A stretch of 64,000 nucleotides of DNA from Solenopsis invicta (lineage: Eukaryota; Arthropoda; Insecta; Hymenoptera; Formicidae): NCBI RefSeq assembly GCF_016802725.1, contig NC_052673.1, forward strand, positions 3,912,037 to 3,976,036, written 5' to 3'. Shown here one piece after another: positions 11,462 to 24,218 of the stretch. Made by a program: the position numbers and the translations under genes. The notes beneath the pieces were generated by a model. It had not been told where the DNA came from. It was given only the letters and a program-made list of their open reading frames with translations, and did no database searches. Position 1 is the first letter of the stretch. Each line of letters begins with the position of its first letter.

Positions 11462-11862
11462 AGGAAATTTATAATTTTTTCCTATTGTTTTTTTTCCTAT
11501 TTTTCAATTTTTGACATCCGTTGACATTCATGTAACAAAATAATTATACCTTCTAAACAATGAAACAATAATTTTTTTTCTTACAATTCAATATGTCTTC
11601 TTTAAAACCATGTTAGTAATTTAGAAATTGGTTAATTAAAAGAATAGTTGACTATTTTTTAATGAAAATGTCATTTTTTTTTACTTTTTTTCCTTTAAAC
11701 CGTTTTTTACTTACTTCCAGTAAAGATAATTGAACTCAACTAACGCCATATTCTTTTTTATTAAAAGAAGAGATTGACCTATTATTGAATTTTCTAACAT
11801 ATACACATATATAAAGTTATATTAGGAAAGGCTTTGAAGAAATAAATCAAAATAAAAATTTG

Positions 11863-12462
11863 TGTAGATAGAGCCGATACAAGTTATTCGTGTGTGAGTT
11901 GATGTAATTAGCGACCAAACTTTACATAGCAAATTACAGACGTTTCAATCCTAGTTTTGAATCATCTTCAGTGTGCGGATACAACCTTATATTCTACACA
12001 CAAATTCAAAAACTAACGCAGTGTGTAGGCCATGTGTGTTATTCTGGTCCGCATCATTGTAAGACAGATTTATATTTTTTATTCACATGGTCAACTAAAA
12101 CAATTATGTATTTTTTTTCCGAAGCATGCTCAGCAATAAAATACACAGACATTTTTTGCAAAGATACAATCACTTACATTGAAATGACGTCAATTTAACA
12201 AGTAGACAATTATAATTGCGTGGGTGGAACGAACGGTTGACTATGTGAATAAAAAATAAATCTGTCATATAACGACGCGGATCAAAATAACACACATGGC
12301 CTACACATTGCATTAGATTTTGGATTTGTATGTGGAATGTAAGATTGTATCCGCGCACTGAAGTGATCCAAAACTAAGATCGAAACGTCTGTAATTTGCT
12401 ATGTAACATTTCACTAATCATATTAACTCACACACGAACAACTTGCGTTGGCTCTATCGGTA
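11863..12462. repeat. Inverted pair of Penelope-type termini
   Basis: The segment at 11863-12080 (AGAGCCGATACAAGTTATTCG, AATTACAGACGTTTCAATCC) is repeated in reverse complement at 12236-12462. Each arm carries a CTGAAG...GAAACGT or mirrored motif (11937-11973 on minus; 12356-12393 on plus), the signature seen at the ends of Penelope-like elements. It resembles two element ends left head-to-head after loss of the coding part. Confidence 0.6.
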
Positions 12463-12465
12463 CGA

Positions 12466-12818
12466 ATTCTTATTTTGATAAATATAAAGTATTTTATGTT
12501 ATAATATAAAATATGGTTTTTTTGTACCCCAGTTAGTCTATTATAAGACAAAGAAATAGATATGATCATTCTAGAATTAATAGACAGCACGCATATTTCA
12601 AATAAAGTCACAGACGTCTCATTAAGAACTAGCCAACATTCAGAAACATTAATATAAAAATGTTAGCAGTTTTAGTATATAGAAATTAGAGCGCGCTTTT
12701 TATCATTCTGTATCTATTTTTCAGTAGACATAAAGGATAGAATGACATAATAAGTGCACTATATAGCAAATTTAATAGCATATTAAAAAGATTAAAAACA
12801 ATTCTTTTACATTTTCAG
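12466..12818 (+). other. Upstream flank of kinesin exon 1 with splice acceptor
   Basis: AT-rich. It ends in TTCTTTTACATTTTCAG at 12802-12818, a polypyrimidine tract plus AG placed exactly against the ATG. This implies that a 5' UTR exon lies further upstream and that translation starts at the first base of this exon. No upstream exon could be identified. Confidence 0.55.
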
Positions 12819-12890
12819 ATGTCCGAATCTGTAAAAGTAGCAGTAAGATGTCGACCTATATCTCAAAAGGAATTGCAGCAAGGATGTCAG
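12819..12890 (+). CDS. Kinesin motor gene, N-terminal coding exon
   Basis: Encodes MSESVKVAVRCRPISQKELQ and QGCQ, 24 residues. VKVAVRCRP is the first beta strand of the kinesin motor domain, which forms part of the nucleotide pocket. The exon is bounded by an AG acceptor directly before ATG and by a strong donor (CAG|GTATGT at 12891). It ends in phase 0, matching the exon at 59406. The combined protein resembles kinesin-2 motors (KIF17/OSM-3 group), plus-end microtubule motors that carry cargo in cilia and dendrites. That subfamily call rests on the short motor segment only. The frame reads on past the donor to a stop at 13001, but that part is intronic. Confidence 0.85.
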
Positions 12891-13001
12891 GTATGTGATA
12901 ACACGTTGGTCAATTGCCGATTTGTCTACTTATTATGCATACAAATTTTTTATTTTTCGGTAAATACTTATTATTATTATTATATAGCATTAAAAAAGTA
13001 A

Positions 13002-13490
13002 ATAATCACAATTGAATGAAAATATGTGATATATACAAATCAATAAAAAAAAATTGACATTATTCAAAATAACATTTTATTCTGTAATGATGCTTCGACA
13101 AAGATCCGCATCGTGATTAACGATCATCAGTATAATCTCTGCCTGATCGCCAAATCATCGCACAGTGGTTCAAACGCAAAATAGTCTACAGGTCATATTT
13201 CTTAAACGAATTCAATGATTCTTTAATACTCATAATTATCAGAAATACTCGGAAATAAATTATAAAGAGAATTAACGGAGCCGATTTTTGAATTTCTTTA
13301 CTTATGCAAAAATATTTAAACAAATGAAGTGATTAATTACTACTTTTTTACTAAATTATTTTTTATTAGATTACAAGTTACATTAACAACATTATCGATA
13401 AAAATAAATAAATTATAAAAAAAAATTTTTATTTATCCTTTTTCAAATCATTCAACTTTTGTCTGAAACGTTCACGACATGACTTTTCAA
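13002..13490. other. AT-rich intronic stretch, no gene seen
   Basis: No repeat or domain recognised. Confidence 0.5.
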
Positions 13491-13492
13491 CT

Positions 13493-13493
<1 letters not shown>

Positions 13494-13528
<35 letters not shown>

Positions 13529-13545
13529 TAATAATAATAATAACA
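13494..13545. repeat. (TAA)n tract, probable 3' tail of the adjacent non-LTR element
   Basis: Sixteen or so TAA units directly abut the 3' end (minus-strand sense) of the non-LTR copy at 13550. A shorter ATAATAAT tail occupies the same place in the copy at 29884, so this tract is likely part of the element rather than an independent microsatellite. Confidence 0.6.
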
Positions 13546-13549
13546 ACAA

Positions 13550-15150
13550 ACACAGGAAGGCATTACTGAATCCTCATTATTGAAAATCCGCCTGTGGCAC
13601 GCAGACTGCGGTCCATTGTGTCTCCCTCTAACCATCTGACACCTATGAGAGTCCAGAAGAAACGCAGGTCCCTCACCGATCGCTCGCTTATCTGCTTTGG
13701 CTCGAGAAATGCCCAGCAAGTTTAGCCTTAACCCAACATAGGCCGGGCAGTCGCAAAGTATATGAAAATTTGTCTCTTCCTCCTTCTCACGCCCTGCACT
13801 CAGTCGTATCAAATCGATCCAACTTGTGCATGTGATAATTAAGGGCTTCTGACCAGTCAATATTTGCACTACTAGCCTGCCATCCATCCTATTCAAAGAC
13901 CTAATGTCCCCGGCCAGGTCCTCGCTGGACGTTTTTCCCAGCAAACCTCCAGCCTGTCAACATATGATCCTTATTTTATTTCTCCAAAAATCGAGACGCT
14001 CGTTCCGCAATCAAGCCCGAATCCTCCTCCTAGGCAGAAAGCACCAGTCGCGGTCCAAACACTTCCATCTTCGGTGCAGCCCTGGCGCGCCGGCATCCTC
14101 GCTGTCCTCGATCCTTGAATGACCGAGGACCGAGGACAGAATGATAACTTCCTTATCGCCAGTTTCTTCAGTGCACATCTGCAGTCCCAGACCAACCACG
14201 AGGTACAAATCGTATGCTCCAATGCCGTTTCCTTTTGCGCCCTAGGCCATTACACAACTGCTGCGTAAATAAGCTTTGGTTAAAGTATTGCTGAGTAGAT
14301 CGAATAGACCATTTAGGTTTGCAGGGCCCACGTCTGGCGAAAAATTTTTCTACACGCCCAAAAGTAGGAGCTCTTAAAGCAACTATCGAGATGTTCCCCC
14401 TAAGACAACTTCCTGTCCAGGATCACTCTTGGATATTTCACTGATTCAGCCGGAACTAGTCTCTCTCCCTCAAAAATAAATTCTTCTATAATGCCCACCT
14501 TGTATTTGCGTGCGAAAACGAACTCGGTTTTTAACGGATTCACTGACAAACCGGTCCCTCTACACTAGCGCTCTACTGTTCCCAATGCATTTTGGGTGAG
14601 CTCCAGAAGCGGCTCAAGTAAGTGTACCCGTACCAGCAGAGCTACATCATGGTCCTGACGAAGCCCCTCTCACTTAGTCCTTCAAGTAGCTCATTATTAG
14701 GCACTATAAGAGTGGAGAGAGCAATTCCCCTTGAGGGCAACCCGTCTCCATCCATCCATTAACTTTCGCTGTTCTCGGTGTGGTTACGATCCATCGCCCA
14801 AGCATGCACCGGAACCACTCAACGAGTTTCTCCGGTACGTCCCTGCGCAACGTGTTTTCACACATTATGAGGGGTGTTAAACGCATTTTCTATATCCAAG
14901 AAGATGCCTACTGCATATCCGCCCCCCAATAAACGACACTTTGGAATAAAGGGCAGTCTCCGTGGAATAGACCATTCAGTATGCATTCTGTGCTTAATGC
15001 AAAGAGTGCTGTTGAAGAGCAACGTCCCTCACATACGCATCAACCAGTTTCTCCAAGGTCTTTAGGAGAAACGAAATCAAACTAATCGGTCTGAAATTGT
15101 TAGCGGACGAGTAGCTCATTCTTCCCGTTTTCCATTCGACTTATACAACA
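13550..15150 (-). pseudogene. 5'-truncated APE-type non-LTR retrotransposon (RT and RNase H remnants)
   Basis: The minus strand carries, 5' to 3', RT pieces (TALYSVVSFIEG-like near 14930; PEKLVEWFRCMLGRW and GCPQGELLSPLL at 14704-14886), then YLGVI-type and RNase H-like segments (ILSSVLGHSRIE near 14110), then a Cys/His-rich C-terminus (FHILCDCPAYVGLRL near 13740). This order fits R1/Loa/I-group elements that carry RNase H. Frameshifts and stops break every domain. The 5' part (ORF1, endonuclease) is absent, as usual for incomplete target-primed insertion. It is the same family as the copies at 29884-34319 and 50649-53400, where the matching stretches are longer. Confidence 0.75.
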
Positions 15151-16180
15151 ATTAAAAAATTTTAAACCAATAAAAGAATTACAATCAAATTTTACGTAAA
15201 CTTAAATAAAATAATAGAATAATTTATAAAATTTTTATTATAAATTAATAATACTTTGATACTCCAATTTATTCATAGAACTATAATCTTAATTATTTTT
15301 TTAATATACAGAAAAAAGTTCTTGTAATGTCCAATGCATAATGTCAATGCAGAGATCTATCCAGTACAGAACATCCTTCATCCTCATCAGTATAAAGTAA
15401 AACACATTATTACGAATGATCAAGCGTGACATTATTCAATAATTCTCTGTTGGTAACTAGTAAAACCGGAGGTAAACGCAATCGATTGACAAAGAAACTT
15501 TCTTGACATCGGTATTATAGATTCTTCTTTTGAGCGAAAGTCGAATGACACGCGGTCGCGCGCAAGGCGTAGGGTAAGGGGAATAGCGCTAAGGCCAAGC
15601 AAATAGGCTAGCATTTTTTGTCACGCGAACTCATGAATATATTATTTGTTCTTTTCTTCGATTTCAACGCCATCTAATGCAAGATCTCTCAACTACTGAG
15701 TTACACAATTACAGCTCTGTTACTCTTCAAACTGATTCCGCACGCTAATTTATACTTGAAATTTTCAAAACATTATTTCTCTTATACTAAAGCTTCTAGG
15801 CTTTTTCTGATAGCACAATATTGTTCTTTGTTGTAATTCCAAGTTCGCCCCATGCTTATTTTATTCGTACAAAGTCTCAAACTTTTATGCGCAGCATATT
15901 TTGGCTAACAAAAATATATTTTTATAATTTTTTTTTGTTTTTTATATCAAATTGTAGCCTGCTATACTTTGTTATTGTCTGTACTTTAATTTTGTAAAAA
16001 AAATTTTCAATGAGTATCTACAATAAAAAAAAATAGCTGTTCTAAAAATATTTACGTGTACAGACGACTTTAGTATCGCCTTAAAAAAACATAGGCAATA
16101 AAGTATTATATTTTACATGAAAATTTTGAGACTGTTGCGTCACGATGTCTCCGATCATAAGGCACGGAGAGATCACACCT
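15151..16180. other. No supported gene; one CpG-rich patch
   Basis: AT-rich except about 15440-15610, where CGCGGTCGCGCGCAAGG and neighbours raise CpG. No domain, splice pair or repeat is recognised there. Confidence 0.4.
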
Positions 16181-16385
16181 AATTTATTGATTTAGAACTT
16201 GATTAGTCTCTCAGCTGCTAGGCCAATCAGACCAAACTTGCATAGCTGTTTAACCATGTGTATAAGGAAACTGGTTGGTTCATTAACACACGCATAAGGA
16301 AATGGACTAATCAATTTCCTTATGCATACAGTTATGCAGCTATGTAGATTTATCTGGATAGGTCCTTACTAATGTCTGATAATCT
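16181..16385. repeat. Imperfect hairpin repeat
   Basis: TTGCATAGCTGTTTAACCATG and ATAAGGAAACTGG on the left pair with CAATTTCCTTATGCATAC and TTATGCAGCTATGTAG on the right. The arms are diverged, so this is a candidate old MITE only. Confidence 0.35.
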
Positions 16386-16778
16386 CGGATGTTAGAAATC
16401 GCCGGTTTTGTAAAAACACAGGGCGATCTTGCGTCGAACCTTGTGCTTGTTCCTCGCCTTAAGAAAATGCTAAAGTACCGCAAATTACCGACAATTAGCG
16501 CATCTAAATATCTTCAAATTGGTGTTACAGAATTAAAAAAACTTTTTATAGAATTGAAATACGCGTAAAAAAAAGAGATGCTTAGATAAATTTTATAAGA
16601 AAATCGAATAAAAAGTTAATAAGTTATTAAAAATTTACTCGTATAACCATCACCTAAGATTAACTTTACATTAATACAGAAATTTTGTAGTTTGTACATA
16701 CAGAATGAGAGTAGAGCAGCCTTCAGAAAACATGCACAAATAACACTGCGTCGTCCGCGTCTGCAATCACAATCCACT

Positions 16779-16900
16779 CAACGACCTCCTGCTCTACTCT
16801 GGGCTCCTGCCACAAGTTACCGAGCGTCGTCTTGAGCAAAATCAAACAAAATCAACGACCTTCTGCTCTAACCTGGGCTCCTGCCACAGGTTACCGAGCA
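16779..16900. repeat. Two-copy tandem repeat, period 74 bp
   Basis: CAACGACCTYCTGCTCTA and GGGCTCCTGCCACARGTTAC occur at 16780 and again at 16854, with three or four differences between the units. Confidence 0.8.
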
Positions 16901-17177
16901 TTGCCTATCTCTGAAATCAAAATTTAGTGTTTAATAAAAATTTAAAATCTAACTTTCTGAACAATCAGAATTTGTGAAGAAAATTTGTTTAATTTTTAAT
17001 TCTTCTGTTGAAGATTTAAAATTGAATTTTCTCAAAAAAATTGCGTTTTTATTTCTAAATAAAAACACTACTTTTGATAACTATGCATAGAAAGGACTTG
17101 TATTATCATTTAAAAAATCGATTCTACAACATTTAAAATATAAATGATATAAATAAAATATGAAAGACAAATTATTT

Positions 17178-18097
17178 TGGTAAAACTTTACAAAAAGGGA
17201 GCAGCCTCTGACGACTTGACATATGTGATATATGATCCCTTGATATATGTTATCAATGGGAAGGTACTGAGTGACATACAAAAGGTTTTGAGTAATGCTC
17301 ACTTCTTATTAAAAAAATATCAGAGAAAGAAAAAATAGTTTTTCTTAATTATTTCACTAAATATTCATTTTACAAAAAAATGTGTCAAATAAAAAATGAA
17401 GCTAGTAATAAGCTCTATAAAAAAGGTTATATACATTTTTTATTTAACTTCAATACTTTAGTCGTTATAGTAGAAAAACAGTTTTAAAATAATTTTTTTT
17501 TATTTTTTAGTAGTTTTGTGTGAAAAGTAGAAGCTTGGGTGGGGGAGGGGTTCCGCCCCTCCCCCGCACCCCCTCCCCGTATTTTTTCTAACCCAACCTA
17601 ACCCTATTTTAATTGTAATTTGACCAAGGATATCTAATTGATGTTGCAATATTAGATTTGAAATTATGGCCCACACCCTCCCGCACCCACCCCGTCATTA
17701 GTGGACTTGAGACAAAGTGGGTTGGGGTAAAAAAAGATACGGTGAGGGAGTGTAGGGCCACGCATTCTCTGTATATTGTAAAAAAACTATTTTGCGTCGA
17801 AAACAGTTTTCAACGCAAAACAGTTTTTCTACAATAACGACGAAAGTATTAAAATATGTATATAACCTTTTTTTATAGAGCTTATTAGTAGCTTCATTTT
17901 CTGTTTGACACATTTTTTTGTAAAATGAATATTTTCCGAAATAAGTAAGAAAAACTATTTTTTCTTTCTGTAATATTTTTTTAATTAAAAGTGAGCATTA
18001 CTTAAAACCTTGTGTATGTTACTCAGTACCTTCCCATTGATAACATATGTCAAGGTCAAGGTTGTCAGTGGCTGCTCCCTTTTGTAAAGGTTTACCA
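17178..18097. mobile_element. Long-TIR foldback element, 920 bp
   Basis: Outer ends TGGTAAAACTTTACAAAAAG and its imperfect complement enclose arms of about 330 bp (GGGAGCAGCC, TTATCAATGGGAAGGTACTG, AAAATGTGTCAAATAAAAAA on the left; complements on the right). The centre holds a C/G-rich patch (GGGTGGGGGAGGGGTTCCGC). The inner arms resemble the element at 43402-44094. No transposase is present. Confidence 0.75.
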
Positions 18098-19305
18098 TTA
18101 TTTTTATTGGTAGAAAATTATATCAATTTTATAAACATTTCAATGAAAAAATTTTTTCTTTCTTTTTCTCTCTCTTAATAATTTTTTGTTCTTATTAGTT
18201 TTAGTGTTATATTTCTTTAATTTACCATTTTAAGTTTCAAAAGTTTCGAGTTTTGAGAGTTATAAGAACTTTGCAACATTACAAAGTTTTAGATTCGATT
18301 TTCCGTAAAAATTAATTTTAATTCATCCCTGGTGATTAACATAACTGGTTGTTATGTGTGCGTGTGTGTTTAGTTTTTAGGTTTATTAGTCAATTATTTT
18401 TTTCATTTGATTCATCTTTGCTCTGAGAAAGTCACGAGTAAACGTTATTGTCATATATCGAACGTACTGTAACCTAGCGACCATATCAAAACATACGCGC
18501 ATGTTTTTCCACGTGCGGATGTTGCATTTTTCGCTATAACAAGGCATCTTACCGAGCTTTATATACACTTACAAATTTTTCGTGTCCTACATAATTAGAA
18601 TTCGCTTGATTATAAAACGTTTTCTAAACCATTTAATTAAATAATTTCTCTTTCTTTCACATTTAAGAACTCCCATTTTAATATATAAAACTTTTACTTG
18701 CACAAGGTAAAGTAAAATGAAAAATATATTCAGACAAAAATTGTATAATTGTCTTAAAGAAGACAAATGATAATAAAATAAATCAACTTTTGACAAAAGC
18801 TTGTTTTTTAAGATTACATAACCCCCATTTTTTTAAAATAAAATTTTATGAATTTTTTCACGTAATCTGTTTTAAATAAAATTTTACGATTTTTTTATGT
18901 AAACTGATTCCTCTAATTAGACTGCATATAAGAGTATTAAGGTGGAATTTTAAAATTTAATAGTTTATGAGATATATTATACTTTATTTTGATATACTAT
19001 AAAATATTGATACAAGCTCTGACTGATATATTTTGACATAAAATAATAAAAGTATCTAGTAAACTATTAATTTTTTAATACAACTTTGCTCGAATAATTA
19101 AAGAAATCATGTCATAAAAGAATCATATAATTCTATTCAAAAAAATGGCGATAACTATATAATATCTGTAAAAATCTGGTTTTTTTTCAAAAGTTGATTT
19201 TACCGTTACTTATTTCTCGTCAGACAATACAACTTTCATCTGAAATACTTTTTTCTAATATGCTTTCTTTTTCACAAGATTTTAATTCTGTTTTCATTAA
19301 AATGG
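18098..19305. other. AT-rich stretch, no gene seen
   Basis: Open frames are short and A/T driven. Near 19300 the phrase TGGAACAACCTGTATAT resembles the ends of Tc1/mariner-type elements. Confidence 0.4.
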
Positions 19306-19852
19306 AACAACCTGTATATATGTGGACATGTATATCAGAATATGTGCTCGTGTAAAACTTGTATGTATATGCATACATACACATGTGCATGAATATTCAC
19401 TCTACTCATATATAACGATATTTTTATTTTTAGTAGCGCCTAAAATTTGCTCGGAAATGGCACATAGCATCGTAGTGAACTGTCAAATGAAGTATGTTGA
19501 CGTATTTCATTTGATAATTTTGACTAATCAGTTTATGTATGGCTTAACATTCTATAATATTTGGTTGATATTAATTCTTATGAATAATTTTAATTAAATA
19601 ATTACTGATAAACAAGACAAAGTTTAAAAATGACTCCTCATCATTATATGAAAAATCAAGTAAATATGTCAAAAGTCAGCCAATGTTATACAAGAGCATC
19701 CACACTACTATGCTCTGCACCCATTATTTAATGAGATATCGCAATTTAAAATATCTCCTGTTTTTTTAATGATTTTAGCATAACACCGTCGACATTTGCA
19801 TAATCTGATGTGCACCGCAGAGAGATTGATAGGTCGGATTTTACACATCAGA

Positions 19853-19882
19853 CGTGCGTGTGTCTGCGTGCGTGCGTGCATG

Positions 19883-19939
<57 letters not shown>

Positions 19940-20008
19940 GCGTGCGCGCGTGCGCGCGCGTGCGTGCGTGTGCGTGTGCGTGTATGTACGTGTGTATGGG
20001 GTGTACAT

Positions 20009-20103
<95 letters not shown>

Positions 20104-20113
20104 TGTGTGTATG
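19853..20113. repeat. (TG)n compound microsatellite
   Basis: Long TG runs with TGCG variants in the middle. The Cys-Val and Thr-His open frames across it are artefacts. Confidence 0.95.
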
Positions 20114-20289
20114 TAGAAATTTTTTAGTAAGAAATGTTGCCACCTCTTCGATGTATTGCTATGTGCAACCTTGATTTCATATTGATGTACTTTTATATTA
20201 GATTGAAAAATTTTATTCTAAATTTGACGCAGTATCTCTTTTAAATTTGCATAATTGTCGACTGTTTCCGACAATTTCTTAAATAACGT

Positions 20290-20665
20290 TTTATCATGTC
20301 TCATGTTCTATTGGATTTAAGTCCGGGCTCAGAATGTAGGAAAAGTGATGTTATTTTCTTGCAGAAATTCTTTGGTCACAGCAGCAGCGTGAGGTTGTAC
20401 ATTATTGTGTATTAGAATATACATCTCCATTTCTATGACGAAATGAAAGAATTTACGGTCAAAAAATATTTTTGCTACGATATAGTTGATTTGCGCTACG
20501 ATGTAAAGTTGCACAAATTACAACAGAAAAAATTCGTAGAGAAAAAAACTCTGCAAATAGAGAATGCTTGACCTCTCTTAAACAGAGTAGTGCAAATCGG
20601 TAGTAATTATTGTAAAAACAATTTTTACGACAGTCAGACATCTTATTGAAGTGGAAGTTGCTCAA
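20290..20665 (-). pseudogene. Tc1/IS630-type transposase fragment
   Basis: Minus-strand pieces read VICATLHRSANQLYRSKNIF, then MYILIHNNVQPHAAAVTKEF and LQENNI, followed by TFWAR-like sequence after a stop. In this superfamily the corresponding region is the second catalytic Asp (usually HDNARPH) followed by a helix. Here that residue reads Asn (HNNVQPH). Only about 100 residues remain and no TIRs could be assigned, so it is a dead relic. Element-end-like phrases flank it at 19306 and 21010. Confidence 0.55.
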
Positions 20666-20724
20666 ATTATTACATTTTTAAAAAATGGCAGCATGGAGAA
20701 ATAAAAAGGTTTTATTCCAAATAG

Positions 20725-20962
20725 AGGTTTTCACTATAATTATCAGCTTAAAAAGTAAAATGTTTGAAGCAATATGTGATGACACCGCGTTTCGCAAACT
20801 TGTAGCAAGGTACATCGCGCCTTATTTGATGGCGGCACGGAGATTCCGAAAGAAAAGTGGTGTAGCGTGACGGATTGTGCTACGAGTTTGCGAAACGTTG
20901 CATCACCACACGTTGGTTCAAAAGTTTTATTTTTCAAATTGATAATTATAGCGAATGTCCTA
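20725..20962. mobile_element. Hairpin MITE, about 240 bp
   Basis: CACTATAATTATCAGCTTAA and GTTTGAAGCAATATGTGATG, then GTTTCGCAAACTTGTAGCA on the left, match the reverse complement of the right arm (GTTTGCGAAACGTTGCATC, ATTGATAATTATAGCG). The loop is around 20843. The overlapping open frames on both strands are products of this symmetry. Confidence 0.7.
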
Positions 20963-20965
20963 GAA

Positions 20966-22600
20966 TGGTATAAGATATTTTATCCCTCCATATCCTAGAC
21001 GCAGCTCATACCTCATTTCTGGAACATCCTATGTGTATGTACATTGTGTTGTGCCAGTGTTGTTGTCAAGCAGCCTTTAATCAGCTGACCGAGAAAAAAT
21101 CAATACTGGACAAAAAAGGATTGTTCGTTCACGACGGTTTGTTTTGGTTTAAAATAAAGCCCTCAGTTTAACGGAGAATGTTCTTTCGTACGAGAGGAAG
21201 TGTGTTGAATGAGTGCCGCGAGTTCCGCGGTAAACGTATCGCGAGTGCAACAACATATACATATTTTAATAATTGAACAACAAATCACGTATAATATATT
21301 TTTATCTTTAATTTATCTGTACTCGTTTTCAATGTTTATGTCTATATATTTACCTTTACGTCCAAACATTAAATTTATGAAGAATAAATTTAAGAATAAG
21401 TATATATTTCTACTAATGTAAATTAATTTAATTATCGGTTTAACTTACTTTTAATTCAATAAACAATATTAAAGTCTCAAAATTATCAAGGATAAATGAA
21501 ATTAAAGGTTTAGAGTGTTTGTGTGATACACAGTGTGCTAATTTCTTTTTGTTCAAAATTACCATGTTTATATAAATTCAACATGTTCTTGAACATTTTG
21601 GTATCGTTTCGAGTTCTCAGCATACCAAGTATAAAAGACATCTTTTAAGTCTTCATAATGAAGAGCAGTTAGTGTATTTCTCTGATATCCATCGAATTAC
21701 ATTGACATATGATTTGACAATCGAGTAGCAACAAATAAAGAATTGAAAATTTAATTTATGTTCTATATACATGTATAAATGTTATAGTAATTGATGAATT
21801 GCTCAAAGCCATAGAATAATTCACCGCGTTCGCCAAAGGGTATTCGCTACAAATATGCGCATAAATGTGTAAAAATTCTGCTGATGTCAATTTGTATAAA
21901 GTTTGCTTAATGTCGCAATTAATGTGAAAATGGAAAATTCGCAACACAAGATAAAGGATTATTTCATACGGTAGTTAAGAAAAAAATGTAGTAAACACTA
22001 GTAATGTATAAATTCAATTGCAGTCAAACGATCATAAGTAGAGTCAATAACAATAAATATAAATAGATTAAATAAATATTGAGAAATTTTACAAAGTCTA
22101 CATTTATTCTTAAAATTACAAGTTTGTTTTTTTTTTATGGCTAAGAATAGATATGCGTAGTGTAAAAATTCTGTATCTGATTGTGAATTAATACTGTTTT
22201 TTTTTGCATTTGGATATACATATAGTAATTCAAAAATTCCACGATTATAAAAGAATGGTAAGAATGGAAAGATAAATCATCTACACTTTTATCTAATGTA
22301 TCTACACTTTCCTAATCAAAATCATTATTGTGATGCACTCTATGCTCGGTTATATCCGAATAATTGTCTTTATTTTTACGAATATCATTACGGTGTTTTA
22401 TATTCTAGTTTTCTTCCTATTGGTTCGACATTGGATGCATCACAAAACTTACAATGTATATTGTTACATTTCCTTTACCTTGTTCAGAAGACTTTTATGT
22501 TTTAACGATTTTATTTAATATAACAGACGATAAGGCAGCGAATACGAGTCGGGCACGGTAAACGGTGTGAAATGAGTAGTAATCTCAATATATTATTTAA
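20966..22600. other. No supported gene
   Basis: AT-rich, with a mildly CpG-rich patch at 21170-21245 (GAATGAGTGCCGCGAGTTCC, GTAAACGTATCGCGAGTGC) of unknown origin. Short open frames lack recognisable domains. Confidence 0.4.
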
Positions 22601-22619
22601 AATCACATAAATTTATTAA

Positions 22620-22656
22620 TGAACGTTTCGACTCCTGTTTTGAGCTATCTTCAGCG
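22620..22656 (-). ncRNA. Penelope-type hammerhead-like motif (solo)
   Basis: The minus strand reads CTGAAGA, then GCTC with a short loop and GAGT able to pair, then GAAACGTT. It has the hammerhead core order CUGANGA, stem II, GAAA. No PLE coding region is attached, so it is probably an orphan element end. Confidence 0.45.
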
Positions 22657-22699
22657 TAACATTATCTTTAATACATGATGAACAGTGACAGTCACTGAC

Positions 22700-24171
22700 A
22701 GTGAGGTAGAGTGCCTCCTCGTTAAGAAGATGTCAAAATAATCAAGTTAAACAACTCGAAAATGATGGGCATTGCTCAAACTACGAATAAAATAGTGTAA
22801 ACCATAGAAAAATAAATTAATTTGTGAGTGCAATAGCTTCGTAGGAAAAAAAAGTTCAGAACTTTCTTCTTTTTGTAAAAAAAGAGAACAGTGGGCAAAA
22901 ATGATAATAAGTTATAGTTATTTTTAGTGTTTAAATTGTGGTAACTATGCTTTAGTGCATATTATTATAACATTATAGCATTAATAATTGTAATAATAGA
23001 ACTCTTAACCATAATTATTTTAAAATTTAATTTAACATTTAATTATACTCAATACTACATACTTTTTTCTCACTGCAGCTTGCATTATATTAAATAAAAA
23101 AAATAGGTTAAAACTTTACACTTTGTCCGTCATAACAACATTGTATGGTTAAATGTAATACAAACAGTACCACTTTATGAGCCGTTTATCGATAACGGGT
23201 GGAATATATGCCAAATCGATAATCCGACCAAGTCACTCTACCATCTTTCCTATAAATGAAAACACAGGTGTTCTGTGCAAGTATGCAAGTGCACGCACAT
23301 GTGAATGTACTCGTCATACTTTCCTGCTTTCAGTGACGTTCCAACTCACGCGATCAGCGCATTTCGATTTTAAAAAGACAACTACATAATTTACACGTCA
23401 ATAATTCGAATAATTTTTTATTTTTTTATTTTCTTTGCAAATTTCATCGTCATACAATATTCTAAGAATCGTAATTACAATTTTCATTGTTCCTTAAAGT
23501 CTTAGATTAAAAGTTTTAAAAAGTTTATTTTCTTGAAACCATTTTATATTTATAAAAAATATGATATTATAATACTTATAATTAAATTATCGAATTAAAT
23601 GTTCTAACAATTATGTTTTTATGTTACAGAACTATGAGAGAAATTTTTAATAAATTAATTTAAGATTAATTTTTCTCATATATCAAATAAAAGTTTTTAA
23701 TATGTTTAACTTAATTAATTTTTTTATTATTGTATTTTGTTTATATGGAAATTAATGAAAGATACAGTCACAAAAATAATAATAAACTTTTATTGTAATT
23801 TTCTATTTTTATATAATGATTTGATTATAACTAGCATAAACATTTTCTCCATAATTTAAAAAACATTCATATTATACATGAGTTATTTTATTTTTTATAT
23901 ATTATATTTTATTTATTACACACAAAATAAAATAATTTACTTTTTATGTATTGTACTATCTGATTTATAATGTTTAAACATTTTCTGATTGAAAAAAGTT
24001 ATATTTTGAAAGTATTATGTACACAGGGATAGATGTAATGATCGGATATATAGTGTGCACTCGTGCACACAGTGTCCTCGTGAATCGCTAAATAATTTAT
24101 GCTCTGACATACGTAATCCGTATTACCATAATTCACTAAAAGCATTTACTTGCAGCTTTACTATATACATA

Positions 24172-24218
<47 letters not shown>

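Noticed and set aside
12170..12358. Pair of similar small frames (11971-12198 plus, 12170-12358 minus)
   Set aside because: The similarity comes from the inverted repeat; they are not conserved genes.
19810..20174. Cys-Val-rich and Thr-His-rich frames of about 100 aa
   Set aside because: Products of the TG microsatellite.
20685..20937. Similar frames on opposite strands (AFRKLVA motif)
   Set aside because: They are the two arms of a hairpin MITE read in opposite directions.
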